Source: an uncultured Clostridia bacterium (lineage in GTDB: Bacteria; Bacillota; Clostridia; Oscillospirales; Ruminococcaceae). From it: a DNA stretch of 6,900 nucleotides. Position 1 is the first letter of the stretch. The number at the start of each line of letters is the position of its first letter. The position numbers and the translations under genes are program-made. Below are positions 1 through 6,189 of the stretch, piece after piece. The stretch lies in the NCBI GenBank assembly GCA_946533615.1, contig CAMNBY010000059.1, forward strand, positions 1 through 6,900. The letters are read 5' to 3'. The notes under the pieces were generated by a model, which did no database searches, was not told the origin of the DNA, and saw only the letters and a program-made list of their open reading frames with translations.

Positions 1-1
1 G

Positions 2-346
2 CGGCCGCAGTTTGATGAACGCGGTATGCTTGTAAGGGGCACGATGCTCAGGCATCTTGTGCTGCCGGGAGGCAGGCACGATTCGATCGCGCTGATACGA
101 GCTTTGAGAGAGCGCTTCTCTCCCGAGGACGTCCTGCTCAGCGTTATGGCGCAGTTCACGCCTGTCTACAAGGCCGCGGAACACGATAGCCTGAAAAGGC
201 GGATAACGACCTTTGAATACAGGACCGTGCTTGAGGAGGTCGAAGCCGCGGGCTTTGACGGATATATTCAGGAACGCACCGCCGCCTGCGAGGACTTCAT
301 TCCCGAGTTCTACGATCATTTGTATTATGATTTACCAAATACATAA
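2..346 (+). CDS. Radical SAM protein, PflX / pyruvate formate-lyase activating enzyme homologue type, C-terminal part only
   Basis: The reading frame is open from the first bases, so only the last 114 codons are present and the start lies upstream of the window. The segment reads RGTMLRHLVLPGGRHDS, then a stretch ending in SVMAQFTPVYKA, then RRITTFEYRTVLEEV and a tail with the pattern ERTAACEDFIPEF. This order (RHLVLPG, then MSQ(Y/F)TP, then RRxTTxEY) is the C-terminal signature I know from the COG1313 group of radical SAM enzymes, annotated PflX or PflA-like. The CxxxCxxC cluster motif would be in the missing N-terminal part. The substrate of this group is not established, and the pyruvate formate-lyase name comes from homology only. 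The gene ends at TAA 344-346 with no obvious intrinsic terminator behind it. A new promoter starts about 8 bases later, so it is probably transcribed separately from the HD gene. Confidence 0.8.
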   Translation, partial: RPQFDERGMLVRGTMLRHLVLPGGRHDSIALIRALRERFSPEDVLLSVMAQFTPVYKAAEHDSLKRRITTFEYRTVLEEVEAAGFDGYIQERTAACEDFIPEFYDHLYYDLPNT

Positions 347-354
347 AAAAACTA

Positions 355-383
355 TTGAATTTATTTGATGAATGTAGTATAAT
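355..383 (+). promoter_or_regulatory. Sigma-A promoter for the HD-domain gene
   Basis: TTGAAT (355-360) and TATAAT (378-383) are separated by exactly 17 bases in an AT-rich stretch directly after the preceding stop codon. The -35 box differs from TTGACA at two positions and the -10 box is perfect. The predicted transcription start is near 389-391, giving a leader of about 100 nt before the start codon at 492. Confidence 0.8.
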
Positions 384-390
384 GTATACG

Positions 391-491
391 GGGTTAGAGT
401 ATGCTGACGGCAGGCACGCCCGATGCAAAGACGCGACCCGTGAACAGCAGCAGCCTCAGCTGCTGACTAAAAATGAAAGAAGGCGATGCCA
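391..491 (+). promoter_or_regulatory. Structured 5' leader of the HD gene, candidate cis-regulatory RNA of unknown class
   Basis: GGCACGCC (413-420) can pair with GGCG-A-UGCC (482-490) as 8 bp with one bulged A at 486. This closes a domain containing a perfect hairpin, CAGCAGC (448-454) with GCUGCUG (459-465) and loop CUCA. Two single-stranded purine-rich stretches remain, including GCAAAG (425-430) and AAAAAUGAAAGAA (469-481). A further possible pairing is GGGUU (391-395) with GACCC (435-439), which would compete with or add to the fold. The 3' strand of the long stem takes in the last GG of the ribosome binding site (478-483) and ends one base before the start codon, so the fold could control translation. 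I compared it by eye with the c-di-GMP-I, c-di-GMP-II, fluoride, TPP, FMN, THF and ZTP consensuses and none fits. The pairings are directly visible; the regulatory role is inference. Confidence 0.45.
478..483 (+). promoter_or_regulatory. Ribosome binding site that decides the HD gene start
   Basis: AGAAGG lies 8 bases before ATG 492 but only 2 bases before the in-frame ATG at 486. The spacing therefore favours 492 as the true start. Its two G residues are inside the proposed long-range stem of the leader. Confidence 0.6.
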
Positions 492-1037
492 ATGTCCAGA
501 GCAATAGGCTCGAGACACAGTATAGAATCTTCCGCAGAGGCTGAGGAGTACTATCATTTCGTGAAGGACCTGCTCGACAACGACACGGTCCAGAAAATGA
601 AGAACTACCGACATCACTACAGCACCACCTGTTATCAGCACTGCCTGAACGTTTCATATTATAACTATCTTATCTGCCGCAAGCTCGGTCTTGACTCCAA
701 AAAGGCCGCACGCGCAGGTATGCTGCACGACCTGTTCCTCTACGACTGGAGGGAGAAGCCACGCATCAAGGGCGAGAGACGCCATGGCTTTTCGCATCCG
801 CAGAAGGCGCTGGACAACGCCAAGCGCGAGTTCACCCTGAGCAAGCGCGAGGAGGATATGATCCTTACCCATATGTGGCCGCTGACGATCTCCAAGCTGC
901 CTCACTACGCCGAGAGCTACGTTATCGTAGTAACAGACAAGTACGCAGCGATGCTCGAGATAGGGCAGCACGTCAAGGGCAAGGTTAAAAAGCTTGGCAA
1001 AAAGGCCAAGAACACTGTGTTGAAGAAAGTATCATGA
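492..1037 (+). CDS. Small HD-domain metal-dependent phosphohydrolase
   Basis: This is a soluble protein of 181 residues from ATG 492; a start at 486 would add two residues. HD-superfamily metal ligands appear in order: H50 in the helix YQHCLNVSYYN, the H79-D80 pair in AGMLHDLFLYDW, H127 in ILTHMWPL and D149 in VTDKYAAM. H98 and H102 (RRHGFSHP) are extra histidines that often shape the site in HD enzymes. The family hydrolyses phosphate esters, commonly of nucleotides, and the substrate here cannot be told from sequence. It lacks HD-GYP features and any sensor or membrane domain. The last 20 or so residues are strikingly lysine-rich (KGKVKKLGKKAKNTVLKK), a basic tail that could contact nucleic acid or anionic lipid (inference). 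The gene is monocistronic, between its own promoter and a terminator, and has an unusually long structured leader. A YqeK-like dinucleotide phosphatase is one alternative, but there is no adjacent nadD to support it. Confidence 0.8.
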   Translation: MSRAIGSRHSIESSAEAEEYYHFVKDLLDNDTVQKMKNYRHHYSTTCYQHCLNVSYYNYLICRKLGLDSKKAARAGMLHDLFLYDWREKPRIKGERRHGFSHPQKALDNAKREFTLSKREEDMILTHMWPLTISKLPHYAESYVIVVTDKYAAMLEIGQHVKGKVKKLGKKAKNTVLKKVS

Positions 1038-1041
1038 TATT

Positions 1042-1080
1042 AAAAGCCGAGCAGCTCGCCGCTGTCCGGCTTTTTGTTTT
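1042..1080 (+). terminator. Rho-independent terminator of the HD gene
   Basis: AAAAGCCG (1042-1049) pairs with CGGCTTTT (1067-1074). An inner stem GCAGC (1051-1055) pairs with GCTGT (1061-1065), including one G-T pair, around the loop TCGCC. One A/C mismatch separates the two stems. A T-rich tail (TTTTTGTTTTT, from 1071) follows. It begins 4 bases after the stop codon and isolates the HD gene from galT. Confidence 0.9.
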
Positions 1081-1162
1081 TCACGGTATCTGCTCAGGGG
1101 CGGCGGTGCTGCGCGTGTCCGCGGAGTTTTTCTCGCGCGTTCAGAAAACGTTTAAAATTTCA

Positions 1163-1191
1163 TTGACAAACGCTGCATTCGGTTGTATAAT
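1163..1191 (+). promoter_or_regulatory. Perfect consensus sigma-A promoter of the galT gene run
   Basis: TTGACA (1163-1168) and TATAAT (1186-1191) match the consensus at all twelve positions with a 17-base spacer, preceded by an A/T-rich stretch (TTTAAAATTT, 1151-1160). The start of transcription is expected near 1198, leaving a leader of just under 50 nt. A short AAAAGG / CCTTTT inverted repeat (1193-1198 with 1205-1210) straddles the predicted start and could be an operator or a 5' stem. No catabolite-response (cre-like) site was recognised by eye. Confidence 0.9.
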
Positions 1192-1230
1192 TAAAAGGGT
1201 AATGCCTTTTGGCCTTGCCCCAATTTCCGA

Positions 1231-1237
1231 AAAGGAG
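1231..1237 (+). promoter_or_regulatory. Ribosome binding site of galT, supports a GTG start
   Basis: AAAGGAG sits 8 bases before GTG 1246. No ATG in this frame lies near it, so the GTG is the start. Confidence 0.85.
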
Positions 1238-1245
1238 TAACGACT

Positions 1246-2733
1246 GTGATATATGACAGCATCAAAAAGCTTGTTGCCTACGGCCTTGAGAGCGGGCTGA
1301 TTACCGAGGAGGACAAAATGCTCGTCCGCAACAGGCTGCTCGAGGCTCTCTGCCTCGACGATTACGAGGAGCCGGAGGAGGAATACACCGACATCGACCT
1401 TGAGCAGACTCTCGCTGAACTGCTGGACTATGCCTGCGAAAAGGGCATCATTGAGGACAGCATAGCCTACCGCGACCTTTTTGATACAAAGCTTATGGGT
1501 CTGCTGACGCCCTTTCAGCATGAGGTGACAGAGAAGTTCTTCGCGGCCTATGAGCGCTCGCCGAAGGAAGCAACGGATTATTTCTACAAGCTCTCGCAGG
1601 ACACGGACTATATCCGCCGCTACCGCATCAAGAAGGATATGCACTGGCTGGCACCCACAGAGTACGGCGACCTTGATATAACCATAAATCTCTCGAAGCC
1701 CGAGAAGGACCCCAAGGCCATCGCCGCCGCAAAGAACGCCAAGCAGGCAGGCTATCCCAAGTGTCTGCTGTGCTTTGAGAACGTGGGCTATGCCGGAAGG
1801 CTGAATTCTCCGGCAAGACAGAACCACCGCGTTATACCGCTGACTATCGACGGAGACAGCTGGGCTCTGCAATATTCCCCCTATGTTTACTACAACGAGC
1901 ACTGCATACTCTTTAACAAAAAGCACACTCCCATGGTCATCGACCGCGCAGCCTTTGGAAAGCTTTTCGATTTTGTAGAGAAGTTCCCGCATTATTTCAT
2001 CGGCTCCAACGCCGACCTGCCGATCGTGGGCGGCTCGATACTTGCTCACGAGCATTTTCAGGGCGGGTGCTATGAATTCGCAATGGCCAAAGCCCCCGTT
2101 GAGCAGGAGCTTTGCTTCAAGGGCTATGAGGACGTCAAGGCAGGCATTGTCAAGTGGCCGATGTCCGTTATCAGGATAAGCGGCGAACGCGAGCGCCTTG
2201 TTGACCTCGCGGACAAGATACTCACAAGCTGGAGAGCCTATACCGACGAGGCGGCGTTCATCTTTGCCGAGACAGACGGCGAGCCTCATAACACCATAAC
2301 CCCCATTGCAAGAATGCGCGACGGGAAGCTCGAGCTTGATCTTGTGCTCAGGAACAATATCACCACCGAAGAGCACCCGCTCGGCGTTTATCACCCTCAC
2401 GCCGAGCTTCACCACATAAAGAAAGAGAACATCGGTCTTATTGAAGTAATGGGACTTGCGGTCCTGCCGTCAAGGCTCAAGGAAGAGATGCGGCTGCTTG
2501 CCGAGGCTCTTGTCGAGGGCCGCGATATCCGCAGCGACGAGACACTTGAAAAGCACGCCGACTGGGCCGAGGACGTTGCAAAGAGAAACAAGATCACCGC
2601 AGAAAACGTGAACGATGTGCTTCAGCGCGAGATCGGAACGGTCTTCGCCAAGGTGCTTGAACACGCAGGCGTCTACAAGCGCAATGACGAGGGCAGAGCG
2701 GCCTTCCTGCGGTTTGTGGAGAGCGTAAAATAA
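1246..2733 (+). CDS. galT: UDP-glucose--hexose-1-phosphate uridylyltransferase, class II GalT
   Basis: This Leloir-pathway enzyme moves UMP between UDP-glucose and galactose-1-phosphate, giving UDP-galactose and glucose-1-phosphate in the cytoplasm. The 495 residues match the usual length of the class II form found in Firmicutes, which is longer than the E. coli form. Diagnostic segments are DLPIVGGSILAHEHFQGG, with the catalytic H268-E-H270-F-Q272 motif (class II counterpart of HPHxQ), and HPHAELHHIKKENIGLIEVM from residue 383. A C173-x-x-C176 pair precedes a conserved NVGYAGR stretch. Translation starts at GTG with a good ribosome binding site. The gene is first in a run of four; the next gene follows after 18 bases. 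galK and galE, its usual partners, are not in the window, so Gal-1-P and UDP-Gal epimerisation must be encoded elsewhere. The context with envelope genes suggests the UDP-galactose may feed surface glycan synthesis as well as sugar catabolism (inference). Confidence 0.95.
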   Translation: MIYDSIKKLVAYGLESGLITEEDKMLVRNRLLEALCLDDYEEPEEEYTDIDLEQTLAELLDYACEKGIIEDSIAYRDLFDTKLMGLLTPFQHEVTEKFFAAYERSPKEATDYFYKLSQDTDYIRRYRIKKDMHWLAPTEYGDLDITINLSKPEKDPKAIAAAKNAKQAGYPKCLLCFENVGYAGRLNSPARQNHRVIPLTIDGDSWALQYSPYVYYNEHCILFNKKHTPMVIDRAAFGKLFDFVEKFPHYFIGSNADLPIVGGSILAHEHFQGGCYEFAMAKAPVEQELCFKGYEDVKAGIVKWPMSVIRISGERERLVDLADKILTSWRAYTDEAAFIFAETDGEPHNTITPIARMRDGKLELDLVLRNNITTEEHPLGVYHPHAELHHIKKENIGLIEVMGLAVLPSRLKEEMRLLAEALVEGRDIRSDETLEKHADWAEDVAKRNKITAENVNDVLQREIGTVFAKVLEHAGVYKRNDEGRAAFLRFVESVK

Positions 2734-2751
2734 CAGAAGGAAAGAACACAA

Positions 2752-3588
2752 ATGGAAAAGAAAAAGACAATTACACGGTCTTCTGTCAGGGCAAAGCCGA
2801 GGGGCTCTGTGAAGGGCAGAGGGACAAAAAAGAAAAAAATCAACAAGTACAGGATATATCTCGCGGTCTTCGGCGGGACAGTGCTGATACTGCTGATCGT
2901 GGCTGCGGTGATGGGCTTTATCTATCTCCGCAGGGCTTATAACGTCAGGGAGGCACACGACGTTCCTCCGCTGAGCATCGAGAAGATAAGAGCCACCAAC
3001 GATTCAAGCGCCAACAAGCTTATGATCGTTGCCCACCCCGATGACGAGAGCATCTGGGGCGGCGGCCATTTGCAGGAGGGCGGATACCTTGTAGTCACGA
3101 TGACGAACGGCAGGAACGAGACCCGCAAGGCCGAGTTTGAGAAGGCTGTGCTGGCTTCGGGCAATACTCCGCTTGTGCTTGAGTACCCCGACAAGGTCAA
3201 CGGCGAGCGCGACGACTGGCAGGCCGTCTATGACCAGATGCAGCACGATGTCGATATGCTTGTGAGCTACAAGAGATGGAGCCTGATCGTTACGCACAAC
3301 CCCCTTGGCGAGTACGGACACCAGCACCACTGGATGACCTCGAAGCTTGTGGCAGACAGCTGCAACAAGTATGACGTCGGCGACAAGCTCTATTACTTCG
3401 GCATCTATCATTCTAAGGCCTCGCTGCCCGATTACATCGACGATATGACGCCCATCACCGACGAGCAGCTGGAGTTCAAGAATTATATCCTCGAGTATTA
3501 CGACTCGCAGGAGAACACCATCGGCAAGTTCGAGCATATGCTGCCCTTTGAGATGTGGCTGAAGGCCGACGAAGTCGTGCTTAAATAA
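2752..3588 (+). CDS. Membrane-anchored PIG-L / LmbE family deacetylase
   Basis: This 278-residue protein probably has a cytoplasmic, very basic N-terminus (about residues 1-33, rich in Lys and Arg), one membrane helix (about 34-59) and an outward-facing catalytic domain. The PIG-L zinc hydrolase motifs are intact: AHPDDE at 94-99, giving H95 and D98 as metal ligands and D97 as the likely base, and GEYGHQHH at 186-193, with H193 as the third metal ligand. Known members remove acetyl groups from N-acetylglucosamine-type sugars (GlcNAc-PI, the mycothiol precursor, bacillithiol precursors, antibiotics). Those well-known bacterial members are soluble, so a membrane-tethered, probably extracytoplasmic form points to a surface glycan or lipid-linked sugar as substrate (inference). 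The start at ATG 2752 has AGAAGGA 10 bases upstream. The 18-base gap after galT contains no promoter or terminator that I can see, so co-transcription is likely. Confidence 0.85.
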   Translation: MEKKKTITRSSVRAKPRGSVKGRGTKKKKINKYRIYLAVFGGTVLILLIVAAVMGFIYLRRAYNVREAHDVPPLSIEKIRATNDSSANKLMIVAHPDDESIWGGGHLQEGGYLVVTMTNGRNETRKAEFEKAVLASGNTPLVLEYPDKVNGERDDWQAVYDQMQHDVDMLVSYKRWSLIVTHNPLGEYGHQHHWMTSKLVADSCNKYDVGDKLYYFGIYHSKASLPDYIDDMTPITDEQLEFKNYILEYYDSQENTIGKFEHMLPFEMWLKADEVVLK

Positions 3589-3605
3589 AGATCATGACAG
3601 ATAAC

Positions 3606-3623
3606 ACCCCGCTGCGGCGGGGT
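3606..3623 (+). terminator. Intergenic GC-rich hairpin, possible weak terminator or processing/attenuation site
   Basis: ACCCCGC (3606-3612) pairs perfectly with GCGGGGT (3617-3623) around the loop TGCG. The downstream tract TCATCATTTCAT is too poor in T for a strong intrinsic terminator. No promoter is evident between it and the YfhO gene at 3658. Partial termination or mRNA stabilisation that sets the ratio of upstream to downstream products is more likely than a full stop (inference). Confidence 0.45.
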
Positions 3624-3657
3624 CATCATTTCATAAGCCCCGAAAGGATGTGAGTAT

Positions 3658-6189
3658 ATGAAGAGAAGGCTCGACCGCAGAGATATTCCGTTTATGGCTG
3701 CGCTCACTGCCATCTTTGTATGCTTTGTGCTTTTTTACATCAAGGGCGGCTTCGTCTACGGCTCGACCCTTGACTGGACGACCCAGCACTATGCCATCCC
3801 CGATTATTTCAGAAAGCTGTTTTACGAAACGGGCGACCTGTTCCCGAGCCTTGCCTTCAATCTCGGCGGCGGCGAGAACATCTACGCCCTCTCCTATTAC
3901 GGGCTTTATTCGCCTGTTATCCTTATATCCTACCTCATGCCGTCAGTGCCGATGTATATCTACATACAGGTCTCGACGGCTGTGCTCGTTTTGGCGGCTG
4001 TGCTGCTTTTCTATCGCTTCGAGCGCAAGCGCAACGGCAGGCTGATCTCGTTTGTTCTGGCGCTGATGTTTTTCAGCGCTCCGCCTCTGATGCTTCACAG
4101 CCACCGCCACATAATGTTCGTCAGCTATATGCCGCTGCTGGTGCTGGCTCTGGAGTGCGTGGACGATTACCTTGAGCGCGGAAAGAAGCTGAGGCTGACG
4201 GTCGTCTGCTTCCTGATGATAATGACCAGCTGGTTTTTCAGCGTCGGGGCTCTCTGTGCGGTCGCGGCCTATGCGGTCTACAGATACCTTTCGATGAACG
4301 AGAAGATAGAGCTCCGCAGCCTGCTGCTCACAGGCGCCGAGATGGCGGGAAGGCTGCTGGTGTCGGTGCTTCTGGCGGGAGTTCTGCTGCTGCCGACCCT
4401 GGGCGCCCTGCTTGGAGGAAGAGACTCCGCCCATGTGGCGCTGGATCTTAAACAATTCATCCCCGCTGTCTACCTTGACAACGTCGGATTCTCGGGCTAC
4501 TGCCTCGGGCTCGGAGCTTTGTCGCTGCTTTCTGTCTCTGTCGCTGTTATCAGAGGCGGCAAGGCAAGGCGCTTCCTCGGGATAGTCATCGGCCTGCTCT
4601 ACACCTGCCCGCTGGTGGTGTTCGTCCTCAACGGAATGCTGTATATCGACGGCAAGGCGCTGCTGCCTTTCCTGCCGCTGGCTATCGTGCTCTGCGAGGA
4701 GCTTTTCAAGGCAGCCGCAGAGAAAAAGCTGGAGCTCATCGAGATGCTCGTGGCTGTCCTGCTGCTGATGATCGGCCTGCTGCTTTGCAAGAACGGCCTT
4801 GTAAGAAAGACCTTCATCGGCGACGGCGCTTTGATGGTGCTCTGCATGATAATCTACCGCAACCGCCCGAGCGTGAAGTGGTTTTTCATTTCGGCGCTTG
4901 TGATCCCGATGGGCGCGACCGTTGTTCTGAGCGCCGCCGAGGCCAAGGCGACGAAAGCCTATGTCGAGGAGCTCAATTCCGAGGATTATTCCAAGCTCTG
5001 CGAGTATATCCCGAAGGAGGGACTGTGGCGAAGCTCCTGCGGCGACAAGCGCATCGACACCGCAAATACGGTCTATTCGATGAATTACTACAGCCCCTAC
5101 ATCTACTCCTCGGTACACAACAAGTATTACAACAGCTTCTTCTTCGAGGAGATGAACAACGAGAACGAGTACAGAAACTCGGCACTCACTACCTTCTGCT
5201 TTGACCCGTTCTTCCAGGTGTTCATGGGCAACAGATATATCCTGACGAGCAGCGAAAGCGTTCCCTACGGCTGCACCGTGGTGGCAGAGAGCAACGGCAA
5301 GCGCCTGCTCGAAAACCCCTATGCCGCAGCTGTCGGACGCTGTGCTCCCACACTCTCCGAGGAGGTATTTGATTCACTGCCGCCTCTTGAGAAAAAGGAG
5401 GCGCTGTGCAATTACATCATCACGGGCGACTCCCGCGAGTACAAGACGGACATCGTAAGGATAGAAGATCTTGTCTTCCCCGATGCTCCGCAGATAACCC
5501 GTGACGGCGACGGCTATATCATCAGGTCCGATGAAAAGTTCAAGTCGGAGCTGGTGCTTCCCGAGCCCGTGCAGCCCGGAAAGCTGCTGATGATCGAGCT
5601 CAACGCTGACAACACCATCGGCGAGCCCTGTGACGCAAGGCTGACCATCAACGGCGTCCGCAACACCCTCACCAACGCCGAATGGAAATACTACAATAAC
5701 AACACCACCTTCACCTATGTTATAAACACTCAGGACGGCAAGCCCCTCGAAAAGCTTGATCTGATCTTCACAGACGGAGAGTACAGAATGAGCAATGTCA
5801 GGGCGTATATCGCCGATTATCCCACCCACGCCTGCGAGGCCGACAGCCTGACCGTTGACCGCACCCGAACTTCGGGCGATGTGATAACGGGCACCATCGA
5901 CTGCAAGGAGGACAGTATGTTCATGCTCACCCTGCCCTACAGCGAGGGCTACGAGGTGACGGTAGACGGCGAAAAACAGGATATCCAGCTTGTAAGCAAG
6001 GCCTTCCTCGGCTTCGAGCTCAAGCAGGGCAGGCACGAGATAGTAGTGCGTTTCACGGCGCCTATGCTGCGCGTCGGAAAAGCGGCGTCGCTCCTTGGGC
6101 TTGCGGCCTTTGTCGGACTTGCTGCCCTTGAAGTGATAATAGCGATGAAGAAGAAAAAGTCCCCCTCTCCCGAAAGGACGGAAGAATGA
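3658..6189 (+). CDS. YfhO-family polytopic membrane protein, probable GT-C-type glycosyltransferase
   Basis: This 843-residue integral membrane protein has roughly twelve to fourteen hydrophobic segments. One lies at about 11-29, many more between about 80 and 427, and a last one at about 808-830 is followed by a KKKK-containing cytoplasmic tail. Between about 430 and 800 lies a large soluble, probably extracytoplasmic, domain. The first outer loop carries YGSTLDWTTQHY, followed by YFRKLFYETGDLFPS and GGENIYALSYYGLYSP, the N-terminal signature of YfhO proteins. Asp39 fits the catalytic acidic residue that GT-C enzymes place in this loop. In Bacillus and Listeria, YfhO-type proteins are needed to add sugars to lipoteichoic acid from undecaprenyl-phosphate sugars. 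Partners of the CsbB/GtlA and GtcA type are not in this window. A good AAAGGATG site precedes ATG 3658. The stop overlaps the next start. The family call is firm; the acceptor and sugar are unknown. Confidence 0.85.
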   Translation: MKRRLDRRDIPFMAALTAIFVCFVLFYIKGGFVYGSTLDWTTQHYAIPDYFRKLFYETGDLFPSLAFNLGGGENIYALSYYGLYSPVILISYLMPSVPMYIYIQVSTAVLVLAAVLLFYRFERKRNGRLISFVLALMFFSAPPLMLHSHRHIMFVSYMPLLVLALECVDDYLERGKKLRLTVVCFLMIMTSWFFSVGALCAVAAYAVYRYLSMNEKIELRSLLLTGAEMAGRLLVSVLLAGVLLLPTLGALLGGRDSAHVALDLKQFIPAVYLDNVGFSGYCLGLGALSLLSVSVAVIRGGKARRFLGIVIGLLYTCPLVVFVLNGMLYIDGKALLPFLPLAIVLCEELFKAAAEKKLELIEMLVAVLLLMIGLLLCKNGLVRKTFIGDGALMVLCMIIYRNRPSVKWFFISALVIPMGATVVLSAAEAKATKAYVEELNSEDYSKLCEYIPKEGLWRSSCGDKRIDTANTVYSMNYYSPYIYSSVHNKYYNSFFFEEMNNENEYRNSALTTFCFDPFFQVFMGNRYILTSSESVPYGCTVVAESNGKRLLENPYAAAVGRCAPTLSEEVFDSLPPLEKKEALCNYIITGDSREYKTDIVRIEDLVFPDAPQITRDGDGYIIRSDEKFKSELVLPEPVQPGKLLMIELNADNTIGEPCDARLTINGVRNTLTNAEWKYYNNNTTFTYVINTQDGKPLEKLDLIFTDGEYRMSNVRAYIADYPTHACEADSLTVDRTRTSGDVITGTIDCKEDSMFMLTLPYSEGYEVTVDGEKQDIQLVSKAFLGFELKQGRHEIVVRFTAPMLRVGKAASLLGLAAFVGLAALEVIIAMKKKKSPSPERTEE

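Noticed and set aside
1..8. GCGGCCGC (NotI site) exactly at the window start, suggesting a cloning junction
   Set aside because: It is in frame and codes for a sensible continuation (RPQFDERG) of the PflX-type protein, so it looks like natural sequence.
321..343. AT-rich inverted repeat TGTATT / AATACA at the end of the first gene as a terminator
   Set aside because: It has only six A/T-rich pairs with an 11-base loop and is followed by A residues rather than T on the + strand.
401..466. Short 21-codon ORF in the HD leader, possible leader peptide
   Set aside because: Its ATG has only a poor upstream match (GGGG at 390-393), the codons show no run of one amino acid, and it overlaps the hairpin that explains the sequence better. 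It cannot be fully excluded.
421..490. c-di-GMP-I (GEMM) riboswitch, because of GAUGCAAAG and the GCGAUGCC end
   Set aside because: The conserved GGGCAAACC with GAAA-loop hairpin, the GGGACGCAAAGCC core and the GGNCUA segment are not present in the needed order.
1034..1240. 68-codon ORF overlapping the HD stop as ATGA
   Set aside because: It runs through the terminator and the galT promoter and has no convincing ribosome binding site or domain, so it is a chance frame.
1141..2415. Long 424-codon ORF on the minus strand opposite galT
   Set aside because: It is an antisense shadow of the strongly supported galT frame, a common effect of biased codons in moderately GC-rich genes. There is no matching promoter or recognisable motif.
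3943..5118. 391-codon minus-strand ORF opposite the YfhO gene
   Set aside because: Its composition is rich in Gln, His and Arg, as expected from the reverse complement of Leu-rich membrane codons, so it is not a real gene.
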